Made by a program: the position numbers and the translations under genes | Shown: positions 1 through 6,828 of the stretch, piece after piece | How positions within the stretch are numbered: position 1 is the stretch's first letter | Layout of the letters: each line of letters starts with the position of its first letter | Virus record (IMG/VR): IMGVR_UViG_3300028809_000473 | Span: 1 to 38,185 of that record | Source of the DNA: a virus | DNA length: 38,185 bases | Strand: one strand, 5' to 3' | The notes under the pieces: generated by a model | Databases searched by the model: none | Seen by the model: only the letters and a program-made list of their open reading frames with translations | What the model was told of the DNA's origin: nothing

Positions 1-52
1 TCAGCTCGATGTTCTCGGCGGCGGTGACGATGTCCTGGCGGGAGAGCTGCAT
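1..52 (-). CDS. Partial small protein, C-terminus outside window
   Basis: An ATG at 52 opens a frame reading MQLSRQDIVTAAENIEL and runs off the left edge, so only 17 residues are visible. The start is supported by the purine-rich start-associated sequence at 53-72 (GGAACCGACC directly before the ATG) and by a good promoter of the window's main family at 105-133. Function cannot be judged from this fragment. Confidence 0.6.
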   Translation of the reverse strand, partial: MQLSRQDIVTAAENIEL

Positions 53-104
53 GGTCGGTTCCTTCTTCCGTAGTCCTCGGCCGGCGTGTCCGGCTGATGA
101 ATTA

Positions 105-133
105 ATTAAACCATAACGCCCCGGGGAAGACAA
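105..133 (-). promoter_or_regulatory. Promoter of the TTGTC/TTTAATTAA family for the left-edge gene
   Basis: On the minus strand a TTGTCT hexamer (128-133) and TTTAAT (105-110) are exactly 17 bp apart. The -10 is inside TTTAATTAATTC and the -35 inside CCCCGGGGTTGTC, features repeated in the other family members. Confidence 0.75.
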
Positions 134-157
134 CCCCGGGGCGCCGGCTTCGTTCGG

Positions 158-364
158 TCAGTGCTTGTCCGCCTCGGCGGCCGGGCGCCGCGCGGTCCAC
201 CCGATGATCAGGGTCGTGGCACCCAGCGCGATGAAGGCGCCGGACGCCAGGCCCGTGGTCACGGCGAGGACGGCGGCGCGGTCCTCGGCCGCGCCGGACG
301 CCGCCAGGGCGCTCGTCGTTCCGACGGCCAACATGGCCGCGCCCAGCTTCGTCGACTTCAGCAT
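158..364 (-). CDS. Small two-helix membrane protein, unknown function
   Basis: 68 residues. Two hydrophobic stretches, about residues 9-25 and 33-57, are followed by a short basic/polar tail (ARRPAAEADKH), so it is probably an inner-membrane protein with two transmembrane helices. The first helix could instead act as an uncleaved signal anchor. The ATG overlaps the stop of the upstream gene by one base (TGATG), and the start-associated sequence CCAAGGAATCGAGG lies inside the last codons of that gene, which points to translational coupling. No family is recognised. Confidence 0.7.
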   Translation of the reverse strand: MLKSTKLGAAMLAVGTTSALAASGAAEDRAAVLAVTTGLASGAFIALGATTLIIGWTARRPAAEADKH

Positions 365-528
365 CAGTTCCTCGATTCCTTGGTCAGTGCCTGGCCGATG
401 ACGCGGGCGGCCTCGCCGTACAGCGGCTCGTCCACCGGGAGCCGCAGCAGCCGGCCGGCCGCCTTCGCGGCCTCGCCGTACAGCGGTTGGTCGACGGGAC
501 GCATCAGCAGGGTGCGCGGGTCGGTCAT
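364..528 (-). CDS. 54-aa protein made of two tandem repeats
   Basis: Starts at the ATG at 528 after GAACGAGGACCCG. The protein contains two copies of an approximately 20-residue unit: PVDQPLYGEAAKAAGRLLRL is followed by PVDEPLYGEAARVIGQAL, so most of the protein is an internal duplication. Its last residues, TKESRN, are encoded by the start-associated sequence of the next gene. It is the first gene after the promoter at 580-609 and shares one base with the following membrane-protein gene. No known domain is recognised; the repeat suggests a small helical binding module. Confidence 0.7.
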   Translation of the reverse strand: MTDPRTLLMRPVDQPLYGEAAKAAGRLLRLPVDEPLYGEAARVIGQALTKESRN

Positions 529-579
529 CGGGTCCTCGTTCCTTGGTCCGCCGGGCCGGCTGTCCGGCCCGATGAATTG

Positions 580-609
580 ATTAAATCATAAGGGCCCCGA
601 GGTCGACAA
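580..609 (-). promoter_or_regulatory. Promoter of the TTGTC/TTTAATTAA family
   Basis: TTGTCG (604-609), 18-bp spacer, TTTAAT (580-585) on the minus strand; drives the 54-aa repeat protein and the small membrane protein. Confidence 0.75.
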
Positions 610-632
610 CCCCGGGGCCCTCGGCGGTTCGG

Positions 633-959
633 TCAGCTCTGGCACCACTTGTGCGAGCAGTTCCACTCCGGGCGGCACTTGGGCGCGCGACGCTCACGGC
701 CGTCCAGGCAGATGCCGCACGGGTCGGAGTTCGGATTGTCGAGTGACCGCTGCGACGGAAGCCCGAAGTTGTTGATCATGTCGGCGGGCGCGGCGATGCC
801 GCAGTGCCGGTACAGGTCGCCCCGCCCGCGCCACGTCCACACCCGGCCGTGGCTGTCGGTGATGTCCGGGTGCTCGGCGCGCTCCAGCTCGGCCAGCGCC
901 GCGCGGGCATCCTGCCAGTCGGCGATCAGCCGGCCCACGGCCTCGGTTACGTTGCTCAC
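633..959 (-). CDS. Cys-rich small protein, unknown
   Basis: 108 residues from a GTG at 959 preceded by GAGGAGA. The N-terminal third is helical and acidic; the C-terminal half carries CGIC, then C, C and C at increasing spacing (CGICLDGRERRAPKC, NCSHKWC), consistent with a small zinc-binding module. It is the last gene of the unit that begins at 2565-2593 and lies 43 bp after the sliding-clamp gene, so it may be co-expressed with replication functions. No family recognised. Confidence 0.65.
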   Translation of the reverse strand: MSNVTEAVGRLIADWQDARAALAELERAEHPDITDSHGRVWTWRGRGDLYRHCGIAAPADMINNFGLPSQRSLDNPNSDPCGICLDGRERRAPKCRPEWNCSHKWCQS

Positions 960-1002
960 GTCGTCTCCTCGGTTCTGGTTCGGTCAGTTGAGTACGGTGC
1001 GG

Positions 1003-2202
1003 TCAGCGCTTGAGCCGCACCGGCATGAGCATGTGCACGAAGCCCTCGCCGGTGACGGCCTCGCCGTCGGTGAGGACGAACGGCTTGAGCGAGGTCCGCG
1101 CGTGGACGACCACCGCCGGACCGTTGAACGTCCCGAGGGCGTCCAGCAGGTACGCCCCGTTCACCACCATCGGGGCGTCCAGGCTCCCGCCGGCCAGCGC
1201 CTCGCCGCCCACGGCGACCCCGCGCACCCGGTCCTGCACCCCGTCGTCCAGGCCCGGCGAGACGGTCACGCCAGCCGGGGCGAACTCCAGCAGCACGTGC
1301 GGCGCCTTGAGACCCTTGGCCTTGGACAGGGCGTGAGCCTTGCGGACCGCCCGCGTCAGGGCCTCACGGTCCACCCGCACGGCCAGCGGCAACGCCCCCG
1401 ACGGGAGCATGCCCCACAGGTCCGGGAAGTCCCCCGCCGCGACCGGGCAACGCACCGTCACCGTCACCGCTCCGACGGTGAACGTCACCCAGTCGTCCAT
1501 CACCCCGACGGTGACCGGGCCGGTGTGCCTGCCCAGCAGCCTGGACATCTTTTCCAGCAGCCACGCGGGCACCAGTGCGGCAGTCTCCGCCCGGCCTCCG
1601 TCTATCGCCTCCACCTCGCCCACGGTGACGCGGTAACGGTCGGTGGCGGTCAGGCGCAGCACTCCGCCGGCGATGCGCAGGTGCACGTACGTCAGCGCCG
1701 GCAGCATGTCGTCCCGGCCGGCGGCGGCGGGCAGCACACGGGCCACCCGCGCGAACCACTCCGCGCCGTTCACGGTCACCTGCCCCGGGGCGTCCGGCGG
1801 GAAGGCCGGGTATTCCTCCAGCGGCAGCGTGTTGAGCGGCACCGCCAGGTCCGGCGTGGACAGCGTCCCGTCGTCCACGGTGACTCGCGTGCGGGCGGCC
1901 ACGGCCGTCTTCTCGCCGGCGACAGCGGCGGCCAGGACGTCCTTCGCGTCGTAGAAGTTGAACAGGCTGGCCCCGTCGCCTCCCGTCCCGCCGTCCACGC
2001 GGACGGACACGGAAGTCTCGTAGTCGAACGCGCGCAAGGTGAGCGCGCCGTCGGACGTCTCGGCCATCACCCCGCCCAGGATGGGGACGGGCGGCTTGGC
2101 GGCGACCCCGAGCGCCACGGTCTTCAACGCGTCGGACAGTTCGCGGTGGGTGGTGGTGAAGCGGGCCGGGGCCGTCTCGGGTGCCTGCGCGTGCGTCGTC
2201 AT
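1003..2202 (-). CDS. dnaN: DNA polymerase III beta subunit (sliding clamp)
   Basis: 399 residues, slightly longer than the usual 365-380 for DnaN. The N-terminus shows the family signature PILGGVMAETSDGALTLRAFDYETSVSV (given here by its ends: PILGG at 40-44, LRAFDYE at 56-62), equivalent to the PILSN..L.L.ATDLE strand-turn of bacterial clamps. The C-terminus ends in GFVHMLMPVRLKR, matching the YLLMPVRL end that forms the partner-binding pocket. Clamps form dimeric rings that tether polymerase, ligase and repair proteins to DNA. The ATG at 2202 follows the start-associated sequence. A second clamp on a mobile element implies either takeover of host replication or dedicated replication of the element; no polymerase gene is seen in this window. 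Identification is confident; the role is inferred. Confidence 0.93.
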   Translation of the reverse strand: MTTHAQAPETAPARFTTTHRELSDALKTVALGVAAKPPVPILGGVMAETSDGALTLRAFDYETSVSVRVDGGTGGDGASLFNFYDAKDVLAAAVAGEKTAVAARTRVTVDDGTLSTPDLAVPLNTLPLEEYPAFPPDAPGQVTVNGAEWFARVARVLPAAAGRDDMLPALTYVHLRIAGGVLRLTATDRYRVTVGEVEAIDGGRAETAALVPAWLLEKMSRLLGRHTGPVTVGVMDDWVTFTVGAVTVTVRCPVAAGDFPDLWGMLPSGALPLAVRVDREALTRAVRKAHALSKAKGLKAPHVLLEFAPAGVTVSPGLDDGVQDRVRGVAVGGEALAGGSLDAPMVVNGAYLLDALGTFNGPAVVVHARTSLKPFVLTDGEAVTGEGFVHMLMPVRLKR

Positions 2203-2235
2203 GTCTTCCTCGTTCCCTGGTCGGTTCCGGTTCGA

Positions 2236-2511
2236 TCAGTTGTGCGCGGCGGCGCGGTGCTGTTCGTCCACGCCGATGCGGGAGACGGCCAGCAGGGCCT
2301 CGCCCTCGGGGCAGTCCGCCCGGTCGTCGCGCCGGCAGTCGGCGCAGCCGACGACGTGGAAGCGGTAGTCGGAGAACGCGGCGTGGTACGGCATGGACTC
2401 CACCAGCCGCTGCTCGGGGACCTTCAACGCGGTCAGGTCCGTGTACCCCTCCAGCTCCGCCGCCTCGCTCATGGCGTCCGGCTCCCATTCGGCCCATGTC
2501 GTCTGCCGCAT
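2236..2511 (-). CDS. Small protein with CxxC...C motif, unknown
   Basis: 91 residues, first gene of the dnaN unit, starting at the ATG at 2511 directly after GAACCGACATG-type sequence. The centre carries HVVGCADCRRDDRADCPEGEAL, that is C-x2-C-x7-C followed by PEGEAL. This arrangement resembles small actinomycete plasmid and phage proteins with a single metal-binding site. The rest is acidic and helical. It lies 33 bp upstream of dnaN and may serve the same process, but no function is assigned. Confidence 0.65.
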   Translation of the reverse strand: MRQTTWAEWEPDAMSEAAELEGYTDLTALKVPEQRLVESMPYHAAFSDYRFHVVGCADCRRDDRADCPEGEALLAVSRIGVDEQHRAAAHN

Positions 2512-2564
2512 GTCGGTTCCTCGTTCCGTGGTCTGCCGGTCCGGCCGTCCGTCCCGGTGACTTA

Positions 2565-2593
2565 ATTAAATCATAGTCGCCCGTCCGGGACAA
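2565..2593 (-). promoter_or_regulatory. Promoter of the TTGTC/TTTAATTAA family for the dnaN unit
   Basis: TTGTCC (2588-2593), 17-bp spacer, TTTAAT (2565-2570). It fires leftwards while parA starts 83 bp to the right on the opposite strand, so this is a divergent control region. Confidence 0.75.
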
Positions 2594-2675
2594 CACCCGC
2601 GACCCTTCCGGCGGAGCCCACCCGGCGCTCGCTACGCTCATCCCGGACCACCGACCGAGGAACCGGGAGACAGGC

Positions 2676-3341
2676 ATGACACGACTACCAGCCGAGGGCA
2701 GGCGCATCGGCGTCATCGGCAAGGGCGGCAGCGGCAAATCCACCACCTGTGGTCACCTGCTCGCGCACTGGGGCTCCACCGGCGTCCCCGCCGTCGGCAT
2801 CGACGCCGACGACCCCGGCGAGCAGGAGGACGGCAGCCTGTACGCCTGGTCGGACAGCGCGGATCTCGGCGCCCCGGTCTACCGCGCGCCCGCCGCGTCC
2901 CGCATCGCCGACGAGGCCCGCCGGCTCACCCCACCCCACGGCCTGGCGCTCATCGACACCGGGGCGTGGGAGCGCCGGTCGGGGAACGCGCACTTCGCCG
3001 TGCTGGCCGCCAGTGACCTGGTCGTCCTCGCCGTGCAGCCCACCCCGATAGAGCTGGAGCGCGCCGGCTCGGTGCTCAAGGCAGTCGAGCAACTGGAAGC
3101 CGTCGGCGTCGTGCCGCCCCGGCTGCTGCTGCTCATGACGATGGTCAACCGCTCCGCGTCCTCCGCCCGCGAGACGCGGGAAGACCTGACGGGCGCCGGC
3201 TTCACCGTGATGCGTACCGAGGTGCCCCGCAGCGACGGCCGCGACGGCTACGCGCAGGCGTTCGGCCGCCCGCCCCGCATAGAGCAGGGCAGCCCCATGG
3301 CGCTGCTCGCCGGCGAGCTGCTGGACGAGGTGACCCGGTGA
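2676..3341 (+). CDS. parA: ParA-type partition ATPase
   Basis: 221 residues. Deviant Walker A KGGSGKST at 16-23 after IGVIG, then VGIDADDPG (Walker A prime region) and ALIDTGA in place of the usual D-T-PP switch II. The downstream AVQPTPIELERAGSVLKAVEQL matches the MinD/ParA fold (VVQPSP..L..). ParA ATPases bind DNA non-specifically and move plasmid copies through a ParB-centromere complex. The gene ends with GTGA overlapping the next start, so the two are co-translated, the normal parAB arrangement. Start chosen at ATG 2676 after GGGAGACAGGC. The DTG in switch II is unusual but seen in small plasmid ParA relatives. Confidence 0.85.
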   Translation: MTRLPAEGRRIGVIGKGGSGKSTTCGHLLAHWGSTGVPAVGIDADDPGEQEDGSLYAWSDSADLGAPVYRAPAASRIADEARRLTPPHGLALIDTGAWERRSGNAHFAVLAASDLVVLAVQPTPIELERAGSVLKAVEQLEAVGVVPPRLLLLMTMVNRSASSARETREDLTGAGFTVMRTEVPRSDGRDGYAQAFGRPPRIEQGSPMALLAGELLDEVTR

Positions 3342-4153
3342 GCACCGCACGCCCCCGCGTCGACCGCGCCGCGCTGCTCACCGGAGCCCGGTCCCGCGTC
3401 GCCGCGCCGGCCGTCAACCCGCTGCTGCCCGCGCAACCCGAGACGCCGGACCCGTTCGCACCCCGGCCGCTCGACCCGGCGGCCGTCACCGGCACCGACG
3501 AACAGCGTCTCGCCGCGTTCGAGGCGGCCATCTCCGAGGCGCAGGAGACGGCCGCCGGGTCGCTCAAGGCGGCCCGCGCACGGTTCGTCGTGGAGGCCGG
3601 GACGGCGCTGCGCGCGATCCGGGACGACACCCTGTTCCGGCTGACGCACGAGACGTTCGAGGACTACATCAGGCAGCGGTGGGACATGGACCGCACCCGC
3701 GCCTACCAGCTCATCGACGCCGCCCCGGTCATGCTGGTCATGTCGAAAATTTTCGACACGGCGCCGGTGGAGTCGCAGGCCCGCGCCCTCGCCCCGGTCC
3801 TCGCCGCCCACGGGGAGGTCGCCGTGCGCGAGGTGGTCGCCGCCGCACGGCAGTCCGGCGACAAGGTCACCGTCAAGGCGATCCGGGGAGCGGCCGACCG
3901 GCTCAACTACCTTCCGCCGCCCGCGCCCGCCCCGGCCGAGGGGCAGCCGGCGGAGCCGGTGACCGAGCACACCCCCGAGCAGGCCCGCGCACTCGTCCGG
4001 CTGGAACAGGGTCTGGCCGCGCTGCGCGGTGCCCACCGGGCGCTGCGCGGGCGGGTCATCGCCGACGCCCTGGAGGCCGATCCGGAACGGGGTCAGGTGC
4101 TGGCCGCGCAGGTCCGCGACCTCGCCGGGAAGATCGACCGCCTCACGCGGTGA
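3338..4153 (+). CDS. ParB-like partition partner (DNA-binding)
   Basis: 271 residues from a GTG at 3338 that overlaps the parA stop (GTGA). The first 60 residues are proline/alanine-rich. About residues 60-130 form a helical region in which FEDYIRQRWDMDRTRAYQLI looks like a helix-turn-helix, as in the growth-arrest/DUF3102-like and ParB-associated proteins. The C-terminal third has a Pro-rich linker and a helical tail suitable for dimerisation. The classic ParB CTPase box (GERR) is not seen, so this is a functional analogue rather than a canonical ParB. A perfect 18-bp AT-rich palindrome (3741-3758) lies within the gene. Role is inferred mainly from context. Confidence 0.65.
   Translation: MSTARPRVDRAALLTGARSRVAAPAVNPLLPAQPETPDPFAPRPLDPAAVTGTDEQRLAAFEAAISEAQETAAGSLKAARARFVVEAGTALRAIRDDTLFRLTHETFEDYIRQRWDMDRTRAYQLIDAAPVMLVMSKIFDTAPVESQARALAPVLAAHGEVAVREVVAAARQSGDKVTVKAIRGAADRLNYLPPPAPAPAEGQPAEPVTEHTPEQARALVRLEQGLAALRGAHRALRGRVIADALEADPERGQVLAAQVRDLAGKIDRLTR
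3741..3758. repeat. parS-like palindrome inside the ParB-like gene
   Basis: TGTCGAAAATTTTCGACA is a perfect 18-bp palindrome with an eight-base A/T core in about 70% G+C DNA. A near copy is at 14009-14026 (TGTCGAAATATTTCTACA, one arm mismatch). Size and symmetry fit a ParB- or repressor-binding site; centromere function is inference. Confidence 0.5.
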
Positions 4154-4164
4154 GCGGACACGAC

Positions 4165-4197
4165 GAAGCCCCGGCGCCGTGAGGGCTCCGGGGCTTC
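4165..4197. terminator. Bidirectional terminator hairpin
   Basis: GAAGCCCCGG (4165-4174) pairs with CCGGGGCTTC (4188-4197). It sits between the convergent ends of the ParB-like gene (plus) and the 59-aa gene (minus). Confidence 0.75.
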
Positions 4198-4210
4198 GGG
4201 CTGTGCGGGG

Positions 4211-4390
4211 TCAGCAGGGCGTGCCACAGGCGGTGCAGGGACCACCCCACAGCGGGACCCAGCGGCGGGGCTGGTCGTCGCCGACCGGTAGCGGGAACCC
4301 TTCCGGGTCGAACCGTGAGCCCGCGTTGCAGATAGGTCGGGGCTCCACGTTCAACGGGTCCGTGTCGGACGCCTTCACGTACGTCGCCAT
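4211..4390 (-). CDS. 59-aa protein with C-terminal CxxC
   Basis: ATG at 4390 to TGA at 4211. The product begins MATYVKASDTDPLN and ends GGPCTACGTPC, with a CTACGTPC metal- or redox-type cluster at the very C-terminus and one further Cys at residue 21. The Shine-Dalgarno GAGGGG lies in the end of the upstream 222-aa gene, whose stop is 2 bp away, so the pair is probably co-translated. No family recognised. Confidence 0.65.
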   Translation of the reverse strand: MATYVKASDTDPLNVEPRPICNAGSRFDPEGFPLPVGDDQPRRWVPLWGGPCTACGTPC

Positions 4391-4392
4391 GG

Positions 4393-5061
4393 CTACCCCT
4401 CGCCCGCGAGACGCTTCAGCGACTCCAGCGCCGCCTCGTCGGCGTCGGTGAATTCGTCACCGCGAGAGAACATCTGCTCCTGCGCGAGGCCCACGGCGTA
4501 GCGCAGGATCGCGCGCTCGTCGTCGGACAGGAGCGACGCGGCGTGGTCCCGGGCCAGCCCCGCCAGCCAGTCGGGCAGCCAGCCGATGTCCTCGGGCGCT
4601 GCGTCCGCCTCGCCGGCGATGGCTCGCAGTTGGGCCGTGGCCCATCGGGCGCCGTCACAGAAGTCGGCCGTGTCCTCGGCGGTCTGCGGCACGTCCTCCG
4701 CGTCGATCCGGTCGGCCGCGCCCCGCAGGACGTCGGGCAGCGTCTGCCGGGAAGGCATCTCCCCGTCCCAGCCGTCGTCCCGCGCGGGCTTGCCGTCGGC
4801 CAGCCACTTCACGTAGTCGGCCAGGATCGAGTCCTCAGCCCCGTCCTGGTCCCACCGGTCCGGGTCGGCCATCGTGGCCTGGATGCCGTCTCGCAGCCGC
4901 CGGTACGCCTGCGCGTCCAGCACGAGGCTGGAGGGGTTCAGGTCGCTGCCCAGGATCTCCCGGCGCGCTTCCTCGTGGTAGTCGTCCAGCTTCCGGGCCG
5001 CGTCTTCCGGGCTGATGCGGGCCCCGGTCAACCGGGCGTAGACCCACTCTCGTGCGCTCAT
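4393..5061 (-). CDS. 222-aa acidic helical protein, unknown
   Basis: Starts at ATG 5061 after a start-associated sequence (CCAGGGAAGTGAGGAAGC). The protein is rich in Asp, Glu and Ala and predicted mainly helical, with no membrane segment, no cysteine pair and one Cys only. The C-terminal part (LLSDDERAILRYAVGLAQEQMFS) looks like a helical bundle. It follows the tRNA-like gene at 5098-5196 by about 37 bp. Nothing in it identifies a function. Confidence 0.75.
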   Translation of the reverse strand: MSAREWVYARLTGARISPEDAARKLDDYHEEARREILGSDLNPSSLVLDAQAYRRLRDGIQATMADPDRWDQDGAEDSILADYVKWLADGKPARDDGWDGEMPSRQTLPDVLRGAADRIDAEDVPQTAEDTADFCDGARWATAQLRAIAGEADAAPEDIGWLPDWLAGLARDHAASLLSDDERAILRYAVGLAQEQMFSRGDEFTDADEAALESLKRLAGEG

Positions 5062-5097
5062 GCTTCCTCACTTCCCTGGTCGTCGGTGGTCTGTCGG

Positions 5098-5196
5098 TGG
5101 TGGGCCTGTCCGGACTCGAACCGGAGTCTCCCGGAGCGCGGGAACCGACCAAGGAACGCGCTTCACGGGTGCACTGCCTGACTGTGCTACAGCCCC
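5098..5196 (-). tRNA. tRNA-like gene with enlarged anticodon arm
   Basis: On the minus strand: acceptor GGGGCTG (5196-5190) pairs with CAGGCCC (one G-G mismatch), then TA, D arm GCAC/GTGC with AGTCAGGCA loop, T arm TCCGG-TTCGAGT-CCGGA, discriminator A and an encoded CCA (5100-5098). The middle does not fold into a normal anticodon arm. CCCG and CGGG can form the stem, but the loop holds about 32 nt instead of 9 and contains its own hairpin AGCGCG/CGCGCT with TTCCTTGGTCGGTTCC in its loop. No anticodon can be assigned. It could be an interrupted tRNA, a pseudo-tRNA, or a tRNA mimic. Confidence 0.5.
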
Positions 5197-5207
5197 GTGT
5201 GCCGCAG

Positions 5208-5250
5208 GCCCGTGAGCCTGCGAGCGGTGCCGGGATCGCGGCTCCCGGCC
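5208..5250. terminator. Paired hairpins before the tRNA-like gene
   Basis: GCAGGC/GCCTGC (about 5208-5225) and GCCGGGA/TCCCGGC (about 5229-5249) are two perfect hairpins between the 83-aa gene and the tRNA-like gene. They may terminate the former or help process the latter's 5' end. Confidence 0.45.
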
Positions 5251-5260
5251 GGCCGTCGTG

Positions 5261-5512
5261 CTACGCCTCGCCGACCCAGTGAGCCCGCGCACCCTTCAGA
5301 ATGTCCTCGTTGGTCGTCTCGCCGTCCTCGCTCCAGTCGTAGAAGACTCCGTCCAGCCACTTGGCGAATGCGTCGGCGGAGACGGCGGGGAGACCACCCC
5401 CGTGGGGGTCCTCGGCCCACTCACGGATGTCGTACGTCGACAGGGCTTTCACACCGGGCCGGTCGTCGCCGTCCTCCATCTCGGCCAGGGCCTTCAGCAG
5501 GTTCTTGTTCAT
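5261..5512 (-). CDS. 83-aa acidic protein, unknown
   Basis: ATG at 5512 gives MNKNLLKALAEMEDGDDRPG and a product ending HWVGEA. It is strongly acidic, with many Trp and Asp in the centre (WLDGVFYDWSEDGETTNEDI), and has no cysteine or membrane segment. GAGGAACGAC before the start is the usual start-associated form. The gene lies 20 bp after the DUF262 gene, so it is likely in the same transcript. The acidity would be compatible with a DNA-mimic inhibitor, but that is only a suggestion. Confidence 0.65.
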   Translation of the reverse strand: MNKNLLKALAEMEDGDDRPGVKALSTYDIREWAEDPHGGGLPAVSADAFAKWLDGVFYDWSEDGETTNEDILKGARAHWVGEA

Positions 5513-5532
5513 GTCGTTCCTCGTCTCGGCGG

Positions 5533-6129
5533 TCAGTGACCCGCGACGCGGGCCGCGTTGGCCATGTCGGCCTCGGTCTGCTGCGTGCCGCCGCCGTTGA
5601 CCAGCAGGTAGAACCTGGCCTCGTCTGCCTCGGTCGCGCACGCCTTCGTCTCGGCGACCATGAACTGCGCTCGGTTGGCGAAAATCCGCTGCCCCGGCAC
5701 GGTCAGACCGGTGTACCGGACGTACGGGCCGTCGCAGGTGTCCTCGGTGAATTCGATGCGGTCGGTCGGGAACCATGACGCGGGGACGGCGAACTCGCCG
5801 GCGAACCACATGCACGCGGTGGTGAGTCGCTGCCGGCCGTCGATGACCGCCCAGAAGGCACCGCCCGTCTCGTACGGGTCGCGGCCGGGGTTGGCCGTGC
5901 GCCACTCCTCGGTGGCCCGGTCGGCGAGGATGACAACGCCAACGGGCAGGCCGCGCAGCCAGGACTCCACCAGGGCGATGCGCTGGTCGGTCGTCCACAC
6001 GCTGCCGCGCTGGTACGGCGGGCTGAGCAGGAGGTGCCCCTCGGTGACGGTTCGTGCGATTTCGCGCGCCTGACGGGCTGAGGGGTTCAGGCTGGCGTGT
6101 TCCAGCGGGGCGGCGGTCTGCCTGGTCAT
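5533..6129 (-). CDS. Stand-alone DUF262 (GmrSD/ParB-fold) protein
   Basis: 198 residues. SPPYQRGSVWTTDQRIALVE (36-55) and AVIDGRQRLTTACMW (94-108) are the signature blocks of the DUF262/GmrSD N-terminal domain, a ParB/sulfiredoxin-fold nucleotide-binding domain. The later FYLLVNGGGTQQTEADMANA corresponds to the conserved N-GGT-L region. Full GmrSD-type restriction or BREX-associated proteins add a DUF1524 HNH nuclease; this one stops after DUF262, so it is a minimal version. It could be an NTPase used in partition-like or regulatory work, or a fragment acting against host defence. ATG 6129 follows GAGGAACCGACC. Confidence 0.8.
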   Translation of the reverse strand: MTRQTAAPLEHASLNPSARQAREIARTVTEGHLLLSPPYQRGSVWTTDQRIALVESWLRGLPVGVVILADRATEEWRTANPGRDPYETGGAFWAVIDGRQRLTTACMWFAGEFAVPASWFPTDRIEFTEDTCDGPYVRYTGLTVPGQRIFANRAQFMVAETKACATEADEARFYLLVNGGGTQQTEADMANAARVAGH

Positions 6130-6158
6130 GGTCGGTTCCTCGTTTCCGTGATCGGTGG

Positions 6159-6182
6159 GGCCGGGGCGACGGTGCCCCGGCC
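6159..6182. terminator. Hairpin between 195-aa and DUF262 genes
   Basis: GGCCGGGGC (6159-6167) pairs perfectly with GCCCCGGCC (6174-6182). It lies inside a likely operon, so it may attenuate rather than end transcription. Confidence 0.5.
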
Positions 6183-6196
6183 GTCGTGCGCCAGGT

Positions 6197-6784
6197 CTAC
6201 GGGGTGGTGCGCTGGGCGATGAACTCCGCCGCGTTGGACGCGCCGAACATGCCGCGCGAGCCGACGGGGCCGACGGCCGACCACACGCCGCACGGCTCGC
6301 CCGTGACCGCGTGCGGCTCCGGGCGCAGCGTCCAGTCGATGTCGTTCGTGGTCACGGTCACCGTGCCGTCCGGCCGCGCGGAGGGGTCCAGCCCCTTGGC
6401 CCGGAGGGCCGCGAGGAGCGGGGCCGACAGTTCGGGCGCGGCCGGGGTCACCGGCTCATCGGCGGACAGGTCGTCCTCGTCGCAGGTGCCGCACAGCGTG
6501 TACCCGCCGTCGGTGCGGCCGAGTTCGGTGGCCCACTGGTCGCGGCACACGGCGCAGCGCTGCGGCTCCACCACGGTCTCGCCGGTCGCACGGTCGGTGA
6601 CCCGGATCTCCAGCTCTCCGCCCCGCGCGTTCGCGGCGCGCAGCGTGTCGAGCATCGCGGCCTCGGCCGCGCCCAGGGTCCACTTCGCGTTTCGGACCGG
6701 CTTGTCGCCGTCCCACGCGTACACGACGGCGTACGGCATGGACTGGCCCTTGCTGTGGCCTCCGCCCTTGCGGGGTGCGCTCAT
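6197..6784 (-). CDS. 195-aa zinc-ribbon protein, unknown
   Basis: First gene after the promoter at 6829-6857; ATG 6784 follows GAGGAACCGACC. The N-terminus (GGGHSKGQSMPYAVVYAWDG) is followed by an alpha/beta stretch. A treble-clef-like pair, CAVCRDQW about residues 77-80 and CGTCDEDD about 97-100, suggests one zinc site. The C-terminal half repeats Trp/Gly-rich strands. No enzyme motif is visible. It precedes the DUF262 gene, from which it is separated by a hairpin. Confidence 0.7.
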   Translation of the reverse strand: MSAPRKGGGHSKGQSMPYAVVYAWDGDKPVRNAKWTLGAAEAAMLDTLRAANARGGELEIRVTDRATGETVVEPQRCAVCRDQWATELGRTDGGYTLCGTCDEDDLSADEPVTPAAPELSAPLLAALRAKGLDPSARPDGTVTVTTNDIDWTLRPEPHAVTGEPCGVWSAVGPVGSRGMFGASNAAEFIAQRTTP

Positions 6785-6828
6785 GGTCGGTTCCTCGTTC
6801 CCGGCCGGTCCACCCGGCCATTGATTTA

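Noticed and set aside
649-2565. 638-aa plus-strand open frame opposite dnaN
   Set aside because: It is the antisense shadow of the sliding clamp and its neighbours: low-complexity His/Arg/Gly/Val composition, no ribosome site, and the minus-strand frame has clear DnaN motifs.
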